Shown: positions 10,389 to 21,042, counted from the stretch's first letter. The stretch: 64,000 nt of DNA from Amphritea atlantica (GCF_018860855.1 NZ_JAHKQE010000023.1:1-64000); one strand, 5' to 3'. Notes: generated by a model from the letters alone, not told the origin. Program-made: numbers and translations.

Positions 10389-10425
10389 AAAAAAGCCTGC
10401 GAACAGCTATCCGCAGGCTTTTTTA
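10389..10425 (-). terminator. Terminator downstream of ppnN
   Basis: GCCTGCG/CGCAGGC stem (10395-10401 and 10412-10418) flanked by A-runs and T-runs on both sides, so it can work in both directions. It sits 25 bases after the ppnN stop. Confidence 0.85.
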
Positions 10426-10449
10426 GCTCATGCCAGTTATCTCAATGGA

Positions 10450-11835
10450 TTAAGCCGTCTCGGCTTGCACTAACCGATAACAGGGTTGGTATTCCTCATA
10501 ATCGATTTTCATACGCCGCTGCTGCACAAAGGCGGCCAACAACGCATCTAATTCGCCGACAAGATCCGCTTCGCCACTCAGTTCAAACGGGCCAAATTCC
10601 TCAATCGCACGAACACCCGGCGCTTTAACATTCCCCGCAACAATACCGGACAGTGCCTTACGTAACGTAGCCGCCAGTTGATAATCCGGTTGATCGCGGG
10701 TCAGATCGAGTGATGCCATGTTCTCATGGGTTGGTTCAAACGGCTGTTGAAACTCGGTCGGAATATAGAGCTGCCAATTGAAATGAAAGGATTCGTCGGT
10801 GGCTTTGCGATAATCAGTGACCCGCGCCATTCCCGCTTTCATTTTCAGTGCCACCTCGTATGGATCATCGACCACAATCTCATACAGGCTGGCCGCACGA
10901 TCGCCCAAGGTTGCACGAATAAACTTATCCACGGTTTCAAAATAAGCTTCGCTGCCTTCAGGGCCCGTAAAGATCAACGGTAGCGGACAGGTGCTGTTAC
11001 GTTCATGTAGCAAAATACCCAGCATATAGAGAATCTCTTCCGCGGTGCCAGCCCCACCAGGAAAAACAATAATGCCGTGTCCAAGGCGAACAAAAGCTTC
11101 CAGCCGTTTTTCGATATCCGGCATAATAATCAGCTCATTGACGATCGGATTAGGCGATTCGGCGGCAATAATTCCCGGCTCGGAGATACCAACATAACGA
11201 GCATCACTAACACGCTGCTTAGCATGAGCAATGGTAGCGCCCTTCATTGGCCCTTTCATGGCTCCGGGGCCACAGCCTGTACAGACGCTCATGCCCCGCA
11301 AGCCCAGCTCATAACCGACCTGTTTAGTGTAGATATACTCCTCGCGACTGATGGAGTGTCCTCCCCAACAAACAACCAAGTGAGGTTTAACATGGGGTTC
11401 AATCGCTTTAGCATGACGCAGGATATGGAACACCATATTGGTGGTCTCCCCGCCTTCATCTAAACCATCGCAGCACTTAGCTGAAAACTCATCTCCCACG
11501 TAGAGTAGATCACGTAGAACCGAAAAAAGATGTTCACGAATCCCCTGAATAATCTCGCCATCCACGAAGGCACTCGCGGGCGCATTGATCAGTTCGAGCT
11601 GTACGCCGCGATGTTTTTGACTGACTCTGATATCAAAATCTTTATGCTTATCTAACACCTGCTGAGTGCTATCCGACTCACTGCCACAATTGAGCACCGC
11701 CAATGCACATTGACGAAATAAAGGATATAAGCCTGCCTCATTGCGGTCCTGAAGTTTGGCCACTTCATAGGGTGAAAGTGTATCCATACTATCCAACGGC
11801 GTAATATTGGCCGTTACAAATTGTTCTGTCATCAT
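10450..11835 (-). CDS. ppnN: Nucleotide 5'-monophosphate nucleosidase PpnN (YgdH)
   Basis: PpnN cleaves the N-glycosidic bond of purine and pyrimidine monophosphates to base plus ribose 5-phosphate, and in E. coli is controlled by (p)ppGpp. The 461 residues (E. coli 454) show the three-part layout: N-terminal domain about 1-145, LOG-type catalytic domain about 145-345 with GCGPGAMKGPMKGA and GGAGTAEEILYMLG (the Gly-rich site and catalytic Glu), then the C-terminal domain. Tandem ATG start, with GAGGGG upstream. Single gene with its own terminator. Confidence 0.93.
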   Translation of the reverse strand: MMTEQFVTANITPLDSMDTLSPYEVAKLQDRNEAGLYPLFRQCALAVLNCGSESDSTQQVLDKHKDFDIRVSQKHRGVQLELINAPASAFVDGEIIQGIREHLFSVLRDLLYVGDEFSAKCCDGLDEGGETTNMVFHILRHAKAIEPHVKPHLVVCWGGHSISREEYIYTKQVGYELGLRGMSVCTGCGPGAMKGPMKGATIAHAKQRVSDARYVGISEPGIIAAESPNPIVNELIIMPDIEKRLEAFVRLGHGIIVFPGGAGTAEEILYMLGILLHERNSTCPLPLIFTGPEGSEAYFETVDKFIRATLGDRAASLYEIVVDDPYEVALKMKAGMARVTDYRKATDESFHFNWQLYIPTEFQQPFEPTHENMASLDLTRDQPDYQLAATLRKALSGIVAGNVKAPGVRAIEEFGPFELSGEADLVGELDALLAAFVQQRRMKIDYEEYQPCYRLVQAETA

Positions 11836-12044
11836 GGTCTTGCCCCTCTAAATAAAAACCCCAGCACAGAAACAATATCTGGCTGTACACAGGGCTTAGC
11901 GGATCGCGCGGTATCTCTTTCTTTGTATCGATTCATCTGCACTGATACTCGATACCCAGTTGAACCCACTAAAAAATATATAACTCAGGTTACAATATAG
12001 TTAATAATATTACAGTGCTCCAATAACTTATTGAAAAAGAAGCA

Positions 12045-12752
12045 TTAACTACTGATTAAACTTTCAACAAAACGGGGTACTTCTCGGCTAGCAGGACCAT
12101 AAATATGGCGATCAAAAGCCGACTGTGTTTTCGACGGTTCGAGGTTAATTTCCACCGTTTCAGCTCCCACACTGTTCGCTATTTCGACAAAGCCTGCTGC
12201 CGGATAGACATGGCCGGAAGTACCGATCGAAATAAACAGATCGCAAGCTTCAAGCGCATCATAGATTAGCTCCATCTGCATCGGCATCTCACCAAACCAA
12301 ACGATATCCGGTCTCAATGTGCCATGCTGATCACAACAACCACAACGCGCATCCGGCAGCACCGGCCCATGATGAGGAAACACTTGACCGGACGTCGTAC
12401 AGCGGAGATTTAATAACTCGCCGTGCATATGAATCAGGTTATGACTGCCAGCCCGCTCATGTAGATTATCAATATTTTGCGTCACCAAGAGAAACTGCCC
12501 GGTAAACTGCTCCTCCAAACGAGCCAAGGCTACATGGGCAGCATTAGGTTGAATATCTGGCAATAATAGCTGTTCCCGACGCTGGTTATAGAACGTATGA
12601 ACCAATGCCGGATCCCGCTCAAAAGCTTCAGGGGTTGCGACATCGTCAATACGATGATTTTCCCATAAACCATCCGCCGCACGGAATGTTCTGATACCGG
12701 ATTCTGCCGAGATTCCCGCCCCGGTGAGAATAACAATATTCTGATACCGCAC
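12045..12752 (-). CDS. cobB: NAD-dependent protein deacylase, CobB-type sirtuin
   Basis: Sirtuin that removes acyl groups from lysines using NAD+. The NAD pocket [20 protein letters not shown] starts near residue 10; [13 protein letters not shown] and catalytic HMHGEL follow. The Y/R pair that reads succinyl-lysine in class III enzymes is present in FYNQRR. The zinc-ribbon region is like that of E. coli CobB (RC near the first site, CGCC at the second). 235 residues. It starts with GTG at 12752, supported by AAGGAG seven bases upstream. Single gene, divergent from the PhoH gene. Confidence 0.93.
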   Translation of the reverse strand: MRYQNIVILTGAGISAESGIRTFRAADGLWENHRIDDVATPEAFERDPALVHTFYNQRREQLLLPDIQPNAAHVALARLEEQFTGQFLLVTQNIDNLHERAGSHNLIHMHGELLNLRCTTSGQVFPHHGPVLPDARCGCCDQHGTLRPDIVWFGEMPMQMELIYDALEACDLFISIGTSGHVYPAAGFVEIANSVGAETVEINLEPSKTQSAFDRHIYGPASREVPRFVESLISS

Positions 12753-12883
12753 CGAATAACTCCTTAAAAATATTAGCGATAGCTTTAATCCTACGCCAAC
12801 ATCTGCTTAACTGACTAGACAAGCCGGCGGTTTTTTACCGGTATTTGTGTAAACATCTGAGTCGGCTCGAGAAGGAAACCCGT

Positions 12884-14269
12884 ATGAGTGCTGATAAACT
12901 CTATATCCTCGATACCAATGTGTTACTGCATGACCCTAACTGCCTGTACGAATTTAAAGAGCAGGATGTCGCTATCCCCATGACCGTTCTGGAAGAACTG
13001 GACAATATCAAGGACCGTAAGCAGAGCGTGGCGCAGGAAGCTCGCCACGTCATCAGAGCAATTGACAACATTCTTAGTGCTGCCACCCCATCGCAGATTC
13101 TCAAAGGGGTACAGATTCTGGTTCCCGGCACACAAGATGATACTCGACTGGGCAAATTAAGTATTTTCCCCGATCATGAACTCACCACACGTCAGGGGTT
13201 TCTCCCAGACAATAAAAACAACGACAATCATATTATCAACTGCGCACTACACCTGCAGGGCAGCGACCCTCACCGCGAAATCATCCTCGTTACCAAAGAT
13301 ATCAATATGCGTCTCAAAGCGCTTGGGGCGGGTTTACAAAAGGTTGAGGATTACCGCAAAGATCAACTAGTCTCTGATTTAGACCTACTGCCCTCAGGGC
13401 ATTTCCATATTGAAGGTAACTTCTGGGAGAAAGTGGATAAGGTCAAAAGTTACCAAGAAGGCGCTAACACTTACCATAAAATCAATCCCGACCTACTACC
13501 CGACACCTACCCTTGTCAGTACATCTATGATGACTCAAAAGATTTTGCCGCACGGGTTGTCTCTGTTAACCATGAAGAGATTGTGTTGTTAGATCTAGGT
13601 TACGAAAAATTGATGCAGCAGGAATGCTGGGGTATTCATCCCATCAATATATACCAAGCGTTTGCCATGCAGTCGCTTCAAGACCCTGATATTGATCTCT
13701 GCCTGTTAAACGGCGCCGCAGGCTCTGGTAAAACACTGATTGCACTGGCCTGTGCACTAGAAATGGTGATTGAGCAGGGCCGTTACAATAAAATTATTGT
13801 CACTCGCTCAACCCCACCGGTAGCCGAAGATATCGGCTTCTTACCCGGCACCGAAGAAGAGAAGATGACGCCCTGGTTAAGCTCGATCCACGATAACCTA
13901 GAAGCGATGCATGAAGGGGATGAACGCCCTCAAAGCAGTGTTAAATATGCTATTGAGAAAGCCAACATACAGTTTAAATCACTCAACTTTATCCGTGGAC
14001 GTAGTATTCAAAACGCCGTGGTACTGATTGATGAGGCGCAAAACTTAACACCACAGCAACTGAAAACCATTCTGACCCGCTGTGGTAAGGATAGTAAAAT
14101 GGTCTGTCTGGGTAACCTAGCACAGATTGATTCCAACTATCTGACTGCACTCACCTCAGGCCTAACCTATGTCGTTGAACGATTTAAAGGGTTTGAAGGT
14201 GCTTCAACGATTCACTTAGAAGGTATCTTCCGTTCACGTCTGGCGGAATACGCAGAAGAACACCTTTAA
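12884..14269 (+). CDS. PhoH family ATPase with N-terminal PIN domain (PhoH2)
   Basis: Fusion of a PIN ribonuclease domain (about 1-130, opening with LYILDTNVLLHDP and its first acidic residue) and a PhoH helicase-like ATPase (about 225-455). Walker A is GAAGSGKTLIALA and Walker B is VLIDEAQN. PhoH2 proteins are reported RNA helicase-nucleases. The start at 12884 (MSADKLY) is chosen over 12845 because an AAGGAA box lies nine bases before it and the family begins at this point. It is 461 residues long and has a terminator directly after the stop. Confidence 0.9.
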   Translation: MSADKLYILDTNVLLHDPNCLYEFKEQDVAIPMTVLEELDNIKDRKQSVAQEARHVIRAIDNILSAATPSQILKGVQILVPGTQDDTRLGKLSIFPDHELTTRQGFLPDNKNNDNHIINCALHLQGSDPHREIILVTKDINMRLKALGAGLQKVEDYRKDQLVSDLDLLPSGHFHIEGNFWEKVDKVKSYQEGANTYHKINPDLLPDTYPCQYIYDDSKDFAARVVSVNHEEIVLLDLGYEKLMQQECWGIHPINIYQAFAMQSLQDPDIDLCLLNGAAGSGKTLIALACALEMVIEQGRYNKIIVTRSTPPVAEDIGFLPGTEEEKMTPWLSSIHDNLEAMHEGDERPQSSVKYAIEKANIQFKSLNFIRGRSIQNAVVLIDEAQNLTPQQLKTILTRCGKDSKMVCLGNLAQIDSNYLTALTSGLTYVVERFKGFEGASTIHLEGIFRSRLAEYAEEHL

Positions 14270-14288
14270 ACAACACACGGTTCACCTC

Positions 14289-14316
14289 AAGCCGCTACTC
14301 TGTTAGCGGCTTTTTC
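14289..14316 (+). terminator. Terminator of the PhoH gene
   Basis: Stem GCCGCTA/TAGCGGC with a six-base loop, followed by five T. Confidence 0.85.
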
Positions 14317-14414
14317 ATCTTATTTTCAAAAACCCACCTCAGATTAACGATCTCCATCAAGCCTTCAGCCGGTTTTGCTTGTATCCTCTAGGCTGGCGGC
14401 GCTACACTTCTTAT

Positions 14415-14681
14415 ATGATTCTACGACGCTGCTTTATCTTTTTAATCCGCACTTATCAATACTTGGTCAGTCCTCTTCTGGGGCCTAACTGCAGGTTCTA
14501 TCCAACCTGTTCCACGTATACGGTTGAAGCAATTGAAACCCATGGTATTTTAAAGGGATGCTGGCTGGGCCTTAAACGGATCGGAAAATGTCATCCATGT
14601 CATCCAGGCGGCTTTGATCCCGTTCCGCCGGTGTGTTGCAGTACAGAAAAAGTCTCGGAGGATCACGCCCCAGAACCATAA
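14415..14681 (+). CDS. yidD: Membrane protein insertion efficiency factor YidD
   Basis: Small amphipathic membrane-associated protein that helps YidC-dependent insertion. The signature is complete: [46 protein letters not shown]. The ATG at 14415 gives 88 residues, close to the 85 of E. coli. A TTG at 14379 in the same frame would add 12 residues but has no ribosome binding site I can see. In most genomes yidD sits with rpmH-rnpA-yidC; here it is away from that cluster, between the PhoH gene and a symporter gene. Confidence 0.92.
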   Translation: MILRRCFIFLIRTYQYLVSPLLGPNCRFYPTCSTYTVEAIETHGILKGCWLGLKRIGKCHPCHPGGFDPVPPVCCSTEKVSEDHAPEP

Positions 14682-14782
14682 TTAAAGCCCTGAGGGTCAG
14701 CTTTTCTCTGACCTAGTTAACATCGTTTAACTATCTGCTTTATGAACATTGTCGGACATAATTATTGATATAAAGGATAAGG

Positions 14783-17044
14783 ATGTTTAGCTCACTGACC
14801 GTTATTCTCACTGTAACTTTATATATGGCGGTACTCTTTGGTATCGCGCAAATAGTTGAACGACGCAGTAGCCGCGGGGCGGGCTTCAAGGGACCTTGGA
14901 TTTATTGTCTATCATTGGCGGTCTACCACACTTCGTGGACCTTTTATGGCAGTGTCGGCTTTGCTGCCAGCTCTGGCTTACAGTTTCTCGGTGTCTACAT
15001 CGGCGCGATACTCGGCATCGCCTTCTGGTGGGTCACACTACGACGTATGGTGTATGCCAAAGAGACCTTCCGTATCACCAGTATCGCAGACTTCATCTCA
15101 ACCCGTTACAACCGTTCTGAAACCATTGCCGCACTAGTCACCCTGATGGCGCTGCTAGGTGTTCTCCCCTATATCGCACTACAACTGAAAGCCATCGCAG
15201 GCTCATTTCAACTCATTACCGATCAACAAAATTCTCCGATGGGCTGGGGTCTCTCGGGCCTGATCATCACTCTCTTTATGGTCGCCTTTACCATTATGTT
15301 TGGTATGCGTCGGCTCGACCCCACTGAACGACATCAAGGGATGATGACCGCATTGGCGGTTGAATGCCTAGTTAAGTTAGTTGCTTTTGTCGCGGTCGGC
15401 TTGTTTGTCAGTTTTAGCCTGTTTAATGGCTTTGATGATATTACCGAAAAACTATTTGACCAAGGATTTGAGCGGGTCATTCAGGTCAGTGGCGCCCGCG
15501 ACTCAGGGATCATGTGGCTGACGCTGATCGTGCTCAGCTTTGCTGCCATTCAAAACCTGCCGCGGATGTTTCATGTCGCGGTGGTGGAAAATGCCGACCC
15601 CAAACATATCAAAGCGGCGATCTGGCTACTGCCGCTGTATATGATTCTGATTAACCTGTTTGTCGTGCCCATTGCCGCCGGTGGTTTACTATTAGGTTTA
15701 CCAGAAGATTCCGCCGACTTCTATGTGCTATTGCTCCCCCAATTAGCGGGTAATGATGGGCTAACTCTACTCGCCTTCATCGGCGGATTTTCGGCCGCCA
15801 CCGGCATGATTATCGTCACCACCATGACGCTTTCCACCATGGCCTCTAATCATCTGATATTGCCCATCATTGAAAGAATGCCCTCCTGCGAATTTATTAA
15901 ACCTTTTCTCTTACAGATTCGTTGGTTATTAGCCGCGCTGATTCTACTGGGCAGTTATGGTTTTGCCATCCTATTCAGCGATTCCTATATTTTAGTCGCC
16001 ATCGGCTTAATCTCATTTGTCGCCGTTTTACAATTTTCACCCGCCCTGTTAGGCGGAATGTTCTGGCGCCGCGGTAATAGCGCCGGCGCGTTGGCTGGCT
16101 TACTAACGGGTTTTATCATGTGGGGTTATACCCTGCTGATCCCGGCATTCATCGAACACGGCTGGTTAGATAAAACCATTCTACAGGAAGGATTGTTCGG
16201 CTTCTCATTACTGCGGCCCGAAGCCCTATTCGGTTTTGATGATATTGGCTCAATTCCTCATAGCGTATTCTGGACACTACTGGTTAATATCAGCTTCTAT
16301 ATTCTCGGCTCACTGCTCTACAGCCCCCATAAAGCCGAGCGAAATCTATCCACTGAATTTCTCAGTGCCATGCGCCCCTCACCCGTTCGAACAGCTCGCC
16401 CCGCCGGTTTAGATCGCTATATCTCACTGAATGAGAAACTCGACGAAGCTCGCACGTTGCTGGAAGGTTATCTCAGTAATGAAAAAGCCAAAGCAGCCCT
16501 GACTCAAATTACTGAAGATCTACAGGTCACCGGAAAAACCCATATTGCCATTATCGAGTTACTGGAGTTTCACCGCCTGCTCGAACATACACTCGCCGGT
16601 TCTATTGGCTCAGCCAGTGCCCATAAAGCGGTGGAAAACAACATCCGCTACAACACCCGAGAGTCAGCCGACCTTAAATCATTGTACAAACATCTCGTTA
16701 CCGAGCTGAGCCAACAACATCATCCCGATCATGAAAACATGGGAAATCCACAAACAGGTATGCAGAACTACGGCCTGATCAATAGTTTGCAGAACAAAGT
16801 CAAAAAATATGAGCACATTATTAGGCTGCAGGATAAACGTATTGAAGCGTTAGAGGAGAAACTGGAAACACGGGTTCAGGATATCTTTCGTTACCGCCTT
16901 GAAACACAGAAGACTCGTCAAGAAAACGAAGCGTTGAAACGGCAACTAGAAGACACAATTGAGATTGAAACGGAGCTGGACGTTGGCAATCCTCTAGAGA
17001 TAAAAAAATCACTGGAGACTAAAAAGTCACTAGACGACAGCTAA
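14783..17044 (+). CDS. SSS (SLC5) family symporter with STAC-like and coiled-coil C-terminus, no kinase
   Basis: The 753-residue protein starts with about thirteen membrane helices (residues 1-520) typical of sodium/solute symporters, including the block LPRMFHVAVVENADPKHIKAA, also found in CbrA-type sensor kinases. After a linker comes a soluble part, about 545-650 (LDRYISLNEKLDEARTLLEGY to LKSLYKHL), which resembles the STAC domain that joins SLC5 transporters to two-component kinases. In place of PAS and histidine-kinase domains the protein ends in a long coiled coil (about 665-735) and a charged tail with a repeated KKSLE/DD motif. AAGGATAAGG precedes the ATG. Substrate is unknown; a sensing role is inferred from the domain match. 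Confidence 0.82.
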   Translation: MFSSLTVILTVTLYMAVLFGIAQIVERRSSRGAGFKGPWIYCLSLAVYHTSWTFYGSVGFAASSGLQFLGVYIGAILGIAFWWVTLRRMVYAKETFRITSIADFISTRYNRSETIAALVTLMALLGVLPYIALQLKAIAGSFQLITDQQNSPMGWGLSGLIITLFMVAFTIMFGMRRLDPTERHQGMMTALAVECLVKLVAFVAVGLFVSFSLFNGFDDITEKLFDQGFERVIQVSGARDSGIMWLTLIVLSFAAIQNLPRMFHVAVVENADPKHIKAAIWLLPLYMILINLFVVPIAAGGLLLGLPEDSADFYVLLLPQLAGNDGLTLLAFIGGFSAATGMIIVTTMTLSTMASNHLILPIIERMPSCEFIKPFLLQIRWLLAALILLGSYGFAILFSDSYILVAIGLISFVAVLQFSPALLGGMFWRRGNSAGALAGLLTGFIMWGYTLLIPAFIEHGWLDKTILQEGLFGFSLLRPEALFGFDDIGSIPHSVFWTLLVNISFYILGSLLYSPHKAERNLSTEFLSAMRPSPVRTARPAGLDRYISLNEKLDEARTLLEGYLSNEKAKAALTQITEDLQVTGKTHIAIIELLEFHRLLEHTLAGSIGSASAHKAVENNIRYNTRESADLKSLYKHLVTELSQQHHPDHENMGNPQTGMQNYGLINSLQNKVKKYEHIIRLQDKRIEALEEKLETRVQDIFRYRLETQKTRQENEALKRQLEDTIEIETELDVGNPLEIKKSLETKKSLDDS

Positions 17045-17070
17045 CCAATATCAACAGTCGCCTGATATAA

Positions 17071-17096
17071 AAACAGCCGCAAATGCGGCTGTTTCT
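17071..17096. terminator. Bidirectional terminator between symporter and mscS
   Basis: AAACAGCCGC/GCGGCTGTTT stem with AAAT loop, between two converging genes; A-run and T-run on either side serve both strands. Confidence 0.85.
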
Positions 17097-17119
17097 GACT
17101 ATCAATCGTTTAGATCGAT

Positions 17120-17929
17120 TTATTCGCTTTCGTGCTTGTACTGATGAACATCCATCTGCGGGAACGGAATAGAAATACCTTCCTGATCAAAACGCAGTTT
17201 AACGCTTTCAGTGGTGTCAAACTTAACAGCCCAGTAATCAGCGGCATTAACCCATGGACGAACCACAAAGTTAACACTGCTATCAGCCAGTTCAGAAACG
17301 GCAATCACCGGTGCAGGATCTTGCAGTACACGCTCATCACTGGTGACGATCTCTTCAAGCAATGCTTTTGCTTTTTTCAAATCATCGCCATAACCGATAC
17401 CGAATACCATATCTACACGACGTGTATCACGCGCAGAATAGTTGGTAATAACACCGCTGTAGATATTGCCATTAGGTACGATAACTTCTTTGTTATCCCC
17501 AGTACGCATCACGGTGTTGAAGATACTAATCTGTTCAACCACACCGGCAACACCGGCCGCTTCAACAAAGTCGCCCTCTTTAAACGGACGGAAGATAATC
17601 AACATCACACCGGCAGCAAAGTTTTGCAGTGAACCCTGCAACGCCAAGCCAACCGCCAAACCAGCCGCACCCACCAAGGCGATCATTGAGGTAGTATCGA
17701 CACCCAATTGATCTAACGACGCGACAACCACAACCAGCAACAACAAAATATTGGCAATAGCACTGATAAAGTTAACCAGTATGTCTTCCATTTTTCCTTT
17801 ACGGAGGACTTTACCCAGCATTTTAACTAGGAATTTTGAAATCATCCGACCGACGATAAAAATAGCCGCGGCCATCGCGATATTGATAACCCATGGGATG
17901 ATGTAAACATCGATAAAAGATAGATCCAT
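17120..17929 (-). CDS. mscS: Small-conductance mechanosensitive channel, MscS family
   Basis: Homoheptameric inner-membrane valve that opens on hypo-osmotic shock. The 269 residues match the E. coli MscS length (286). Three membrane helices lie at about 10-35, 55-80 and 85-115. The pore helix is GAAGLAVGLALQGSLQNFAAGVMLI split by Gly/Ala packing, and the beta domain starts FKEGDFVEA with VMRTGDNKEVIVPNG after it. GAGG lies eight bases before the ATG. Single gene, divergent from radD. Confidence 0.94.
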   Translation of the reverse strand: MDLSFIDVYIIPWVINIAMAAAIFIVGRMISKFLVKMLGKVLRKGKMEDILVNFISAIANILLLLVVVVASLDQLGVDTTSMIALVGAAGLAVGLALQGSLQNFAAGVMLIIFRPFKEGDFVEAAGVAGVVEQISIFNTVMRTGDNKEVIVPNGNIYSGVITNYSARDTRRVDMVFGIGYGDDLKKAKALLEEIVTSDERVLQDPAPVIAVSELADSSVNFVVRPWVNAADYWAVKFDTTESVKLRFDQEGISIPFPQMDVHQYKHESE

Positions 17930-18003
17930 TGCTATTTCCTCTTTTGGTTTTAAGCAGTGTTTTTTGAAACCTTTACTTCAGAATAGACGCATAAAACAGT
18001 TCT

Positions 18004-18021
18004 ATCAGAATTAATTCTGAT
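18004..18021. promoter_or_regulatory. 18-bp perfect palindrome between mscS and radD
   Basis: ATCAGAATTAATTCTGAT is a perfect 18-bp palindrome in the 308-base divergent region. It could be an operator for a dimeric regulator or chance; no match to a known operator is claimed. The rest of 17930-18237 shows no ORF. Confidence 0.35.
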
Positions 18022-18237
18022 CCACCCCTATTCTGCTGGAAGGAATATCTCATAACCTGTTTGAAATAGCCCGTTTAAATCGCGTATTTACACGCTACAA
18101 TAGTCGTATGACGAGCCCCATCAACACAGTAAAAACGATCATAAAAGCGGATATTCTAAATCGAGTCAGCTCGACGCCCATCTGTTTAACTCGCCCACCC
18201 ATCCGGCGCATGATTAAGTTCAACCCAGAGCAGCATT

Positions 18238-19983
18238 ATGCAAACTAAGTTCCAACTACGTGACTACCAACGGGATGCGGTTGAGGCGACACTGACTCAT
18301 TTCCGCCAAAGTGATGCGCCAGCGGTAATCGTATTACCCACTGGGGCCGGTAAAAGCTTAGTGATAGCTGAACTCGCTCGGCTAGCCCGCCGTAAAATTT
18401 TAGTGCTCGCTCACGTGAAAGAGCTTGTCGAGCAAAATCATAATAAATACCTCAGCTATGGCTTACAGGGAGGCCTCTACTCCGCCGGTTTGAAACAAAA
18501 ACAAAATCACCACCAAGTCACATTTGCCAGTGTTCAATCGGTCGTACGTAACCTACAAGATTTTGCCACCGAACATTCATTAGTGATTATCGATGAATGT
18601 CATCGCATCAGTGAAGATGAAAACAGTCAGTATCAACAAATATTCACACAGCTGAGAACCTTTAACCCCCAACTAAAACTACTCGGCTTAACCGCTACCC
18701 CTTACCGCATGGGCATGGGCTGGATTTATCGTTATCATTATCGAGGCTTCTGTCGCAGCAGTGAACCTCGGCCTTTCGAACACTGTATCTACGAACTTCC
18801 TCTGCAATATATGATTAAACGAGGTTTCCTCACACCCCCTCGTATGGTGGATGCTCCCATCGCTCAGTATGATTTTTCGGCACTCAATGCCAACCGTTTT
18901 GGCGGTTATGCTGAAACAGAGGTTAATCAACTATTGGTGAGCCACCCTAGAGTCACTCAAGCCATCTGTGAGCAAATCGAAGTGCTGGCAGCTGAACGCC
19001 AAGGGGTGATGGTCTTTGCCGCTACCGTCAAACATGCCCACGAAATCTGTGGTTATCTGCCTGACCAAGCCACCGCACTGATCACCGGTGCCACGGCCAA
19101 TAGTGAACGGGATGAGCTGATTGAGCGGTTTAAACAGAAAAAAATTAAGTACCTCGTCAATGTCGCCGTCCTCACCACCGGCTTCGATGCCCCCCATGTC
19201 GACTTTATCGCAATACTAAGGCCCACTCAGTCGGTATCGCTGTTCCAACAGATCGTCGGCCGAGGACTCAGACTCGCTGAAGGCAAAGAGGATTGTCTAG
19301 TAATGGATTATGCCGGTAACGGCTTTAACCTGTTTGCCCCAGAAGTAGGGCAGCCAAAACCCGATAGCAGTAGTGTCCCCGTTCAGGTGTTTTGCCCCGC
19401 CTGTGAATTTGCCAATATTTTCTGGGGTAAAACAGACGACGAAGGTCATGTAATCGAACACTTTGGCCGACGCTGCCAGGGTACACTGGCGGGAAAAAAT
19501 GGCGTAATGACCCAGTGCGACTATCGTTTTCGCTTTAAAGAGTGCCCCCAGTGCAACGCCGAAAACGATATCGCTGCCCGCAACTGTCACCAATGCGGCC
19601 ACGCCATTATCGATCCTGATGATCAACTCAAAGCTGCGCTTAAACTCAAAGATGCCCGTGTGATCCGCTGTGCTGGTATCTCAATGACCGACGCCAACGG
19701 CAAATTAAAGATCATCTATCACGATGAACAAGGTGAAGAGCTAAGCGAACAGTTTGATCTGCAAAAGCAGCCTCAACGCAAACGCTTTAACGATCTCTTC
19801 GGCCGCCGCTTTGGCCAAAGCCTATCACCTCGACAATTTAATTCGATCGAAGAGATATTAGCGGTCGCTACACTGTTTACCGCCCCAGATTTTGTGGTCG
19901 CACGTAAATCGGGACAGTTCTGGCGTATTCAGGAGCGAATCTTTGATTATCAGGGAAATTACCGTAAAGCCAATCAACTCTGA
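18238..19983 (+). CDS. radD: RadD (YejH)-like superfamily 2 DNA helicase
   Basis: SF2 ATPase; E. coli RadD aids RecA-mediated repair and double-strand break processing. 581 residues against 586 in E. coli. Motifs: [11 protein letters not shown] (Walker A, about residue 35), IIDECHR (DEAH-type box), [25 protein letters not shown], and the arginine-finger motif [10 protein letters not shown]. Near residue 385-470 there are two zinc-ribbon cysteine sets (CPACEFA with a later CQ..C pair, and [19 protein letters not shown]), characteristic of RadD. Monocistronic. Confidence 0.92.
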   Translation: MQTKFQLRDYQRDAVEATLTHFRQSDAPAVIVLPTGAGKSLVIAELARLARRKILVLAHVKELVEQNHNKYLSYGLQGGLYSAGLKQKQNHHQVTFASVQSVVRNLQDFATEHSLVIIDECHRISEDENSQYQQIFTQLRTFNPQLKLLGLTATPYRMGMGWIYRYHYRGFCRSSEPRPFEHCIYELPLQYMIKRGFLTPPRMVDAPIAQYDFSALNANRFGGYAETEVNQLLVSHPRVTQAICEQIEVLAAERQGVMVFAATVKHAHEICGYLPDQATALITGATANSERDELIERFKQKKIKYLVNVAVLTTGFDAPHVDFIAILRPTQSVSLFQQIVGRGLRLAEGKEDCLVMDYAGNGFNLFAPEVGQPKPDSSSVPVQVFCPACEFANIFWGKTDDEGHVIEHFGRRCQGTLAGKNGVMTQCDYRFRFKECPQCNAENDIAARNCHQCGHAIIDPDDQLKAALKLKDARVIRCAGISMTDANGKLKIIYHDEQGEELSEQFDLQKQPQRKRFNDLFGRRFGQSLSPRQFNSIEEILAVATLFTAPDFVVARKSGQFWRIQERIFDYQGNYRKANQL

Positions 19984-20034
19984 TGCTAGCCGCCACTCCT
20001 TATAAACCGTGCGATATTAGCCGGTCATCATTGC

Positions 20035-20895
20035 TTATCCCGCCGCGGTTTGATCCGGTAGCCAACGCAATGAGGCCAATAAAGATTCAATGACTTTCAG
20101 TCTCGGTGTACTACGGTGACGGATCAAAACCGTAGGCACGATGGCCAGTTCAGCGGGTAATACGTCTAACGTCAAGTGTTCACGATAGAACGATAATTCA
20201 ACCACATTGCGTGGCATCAGGGTAACGCCTAGCCCTTGGGCAACACAGCCGAGAATACCCTCTAGGGTTCCCAGTTCGCTTAAACCATAACGGTTATCCT
20301 GATAGTCACGCGCCCACTGCAACGCTTTGCTGCGATAAACACAACCCTCTCGAAATAGCACCAGATTATCAGCAGGGATCAGATTTTTAGGCTGAACTAA
20401 CACCAACTCCTGATTTAATACATCCATACTCATCAAATCGGGATGGCTAATTGGCCCAGCCACGAAAGCACAGTCAACGTGGTGATCTAGCACTGCGCGA
20501 ACTAATTCAGCGGTGGTCGCCGCCATCACTTGTGGTTTCAATTTAGGGCAACACTCTCGAAGTGCTCCGAGTAATGGCGGTAGATGGGTTGCCGTGAAGG
20601 TTTCCATCGCGCCAATTTTGATTTCAGCTGCGCCTTTTCCCGCCAGTCTAACGGCGACACCCGCTTGACGCTCCAACTGTAAAATCTGTTCGGCATATTC
20701 CAGCAGCACGCGCCCTGGGCTGGTTAATTCAAGTCCCCGCCCCTTGCGTGAAAACAGTTGAGTACCCAGCTCCTCTTCTAAACGCTGGATACGCGTGGTG
20801 ACATTAGACTGCACCGTATTCAGCTGTTTTGCTGCTGCTAAAATACCGCCCTCTTTGGCCACTTTTTCAAACGTTTTCAGTGCGACTATTTCCAC
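20035..20895 (-). CDS. LysR family transcriptional regulator
   Basis: N-terminal winged helix about 1-60 (IVALKTFEKVAKEGGILAAA, then QSNVTTRIQRLEEELGTQLF), then the LysR ligand-binding domain. The start is placed at the GTG at 20895 because GGAGG lies five bases before it and it gives the normal LysR length (286); longer in-frame starts at 20907 and 20952 lack such a site. It is divergent from the MFS permease gene at 21043 with 147 bases between starts, so it probably controls that gene. Its effector is unknown. Confidence 0.9.
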   Translation of the reverse strand: MEIVALKTFEKVAKEGGILAAAKQLNTVQSNVTTRIQRLEEELGTQLFSRKGRGLELTSPGRVLLEYAEQILQLERQAGVAVRLAGKGAAEIKIGAMETFTATHLPPLLGALRECCPKLKPQVMAATTAELVRAVLDHHVDCAFVAGPISHPDLMSMDVLNQELVLVQPKNLIPADNLVLFREGCVYRSKALQWARDYQDNRYGLSELGTLEGILGCVAQGLGVTLMPRNVVELSFYREHLTLDVLPAELAIVPTVLIRHRSTPRLKVIESLLASLRWLPDQTAAG

Positions 20896-21042
20896 TATTG
20901 CCTCCATAACCCATAACGATAGATGATCGATGACCGAACAATCTATTCTCAATAACAGAACATTAATATCTAAATTATTCGTTTGTAAAGAATTATATAA
21001 ATATATACGCTTACTTATATAACAATAATAGGCGATTAGTTA

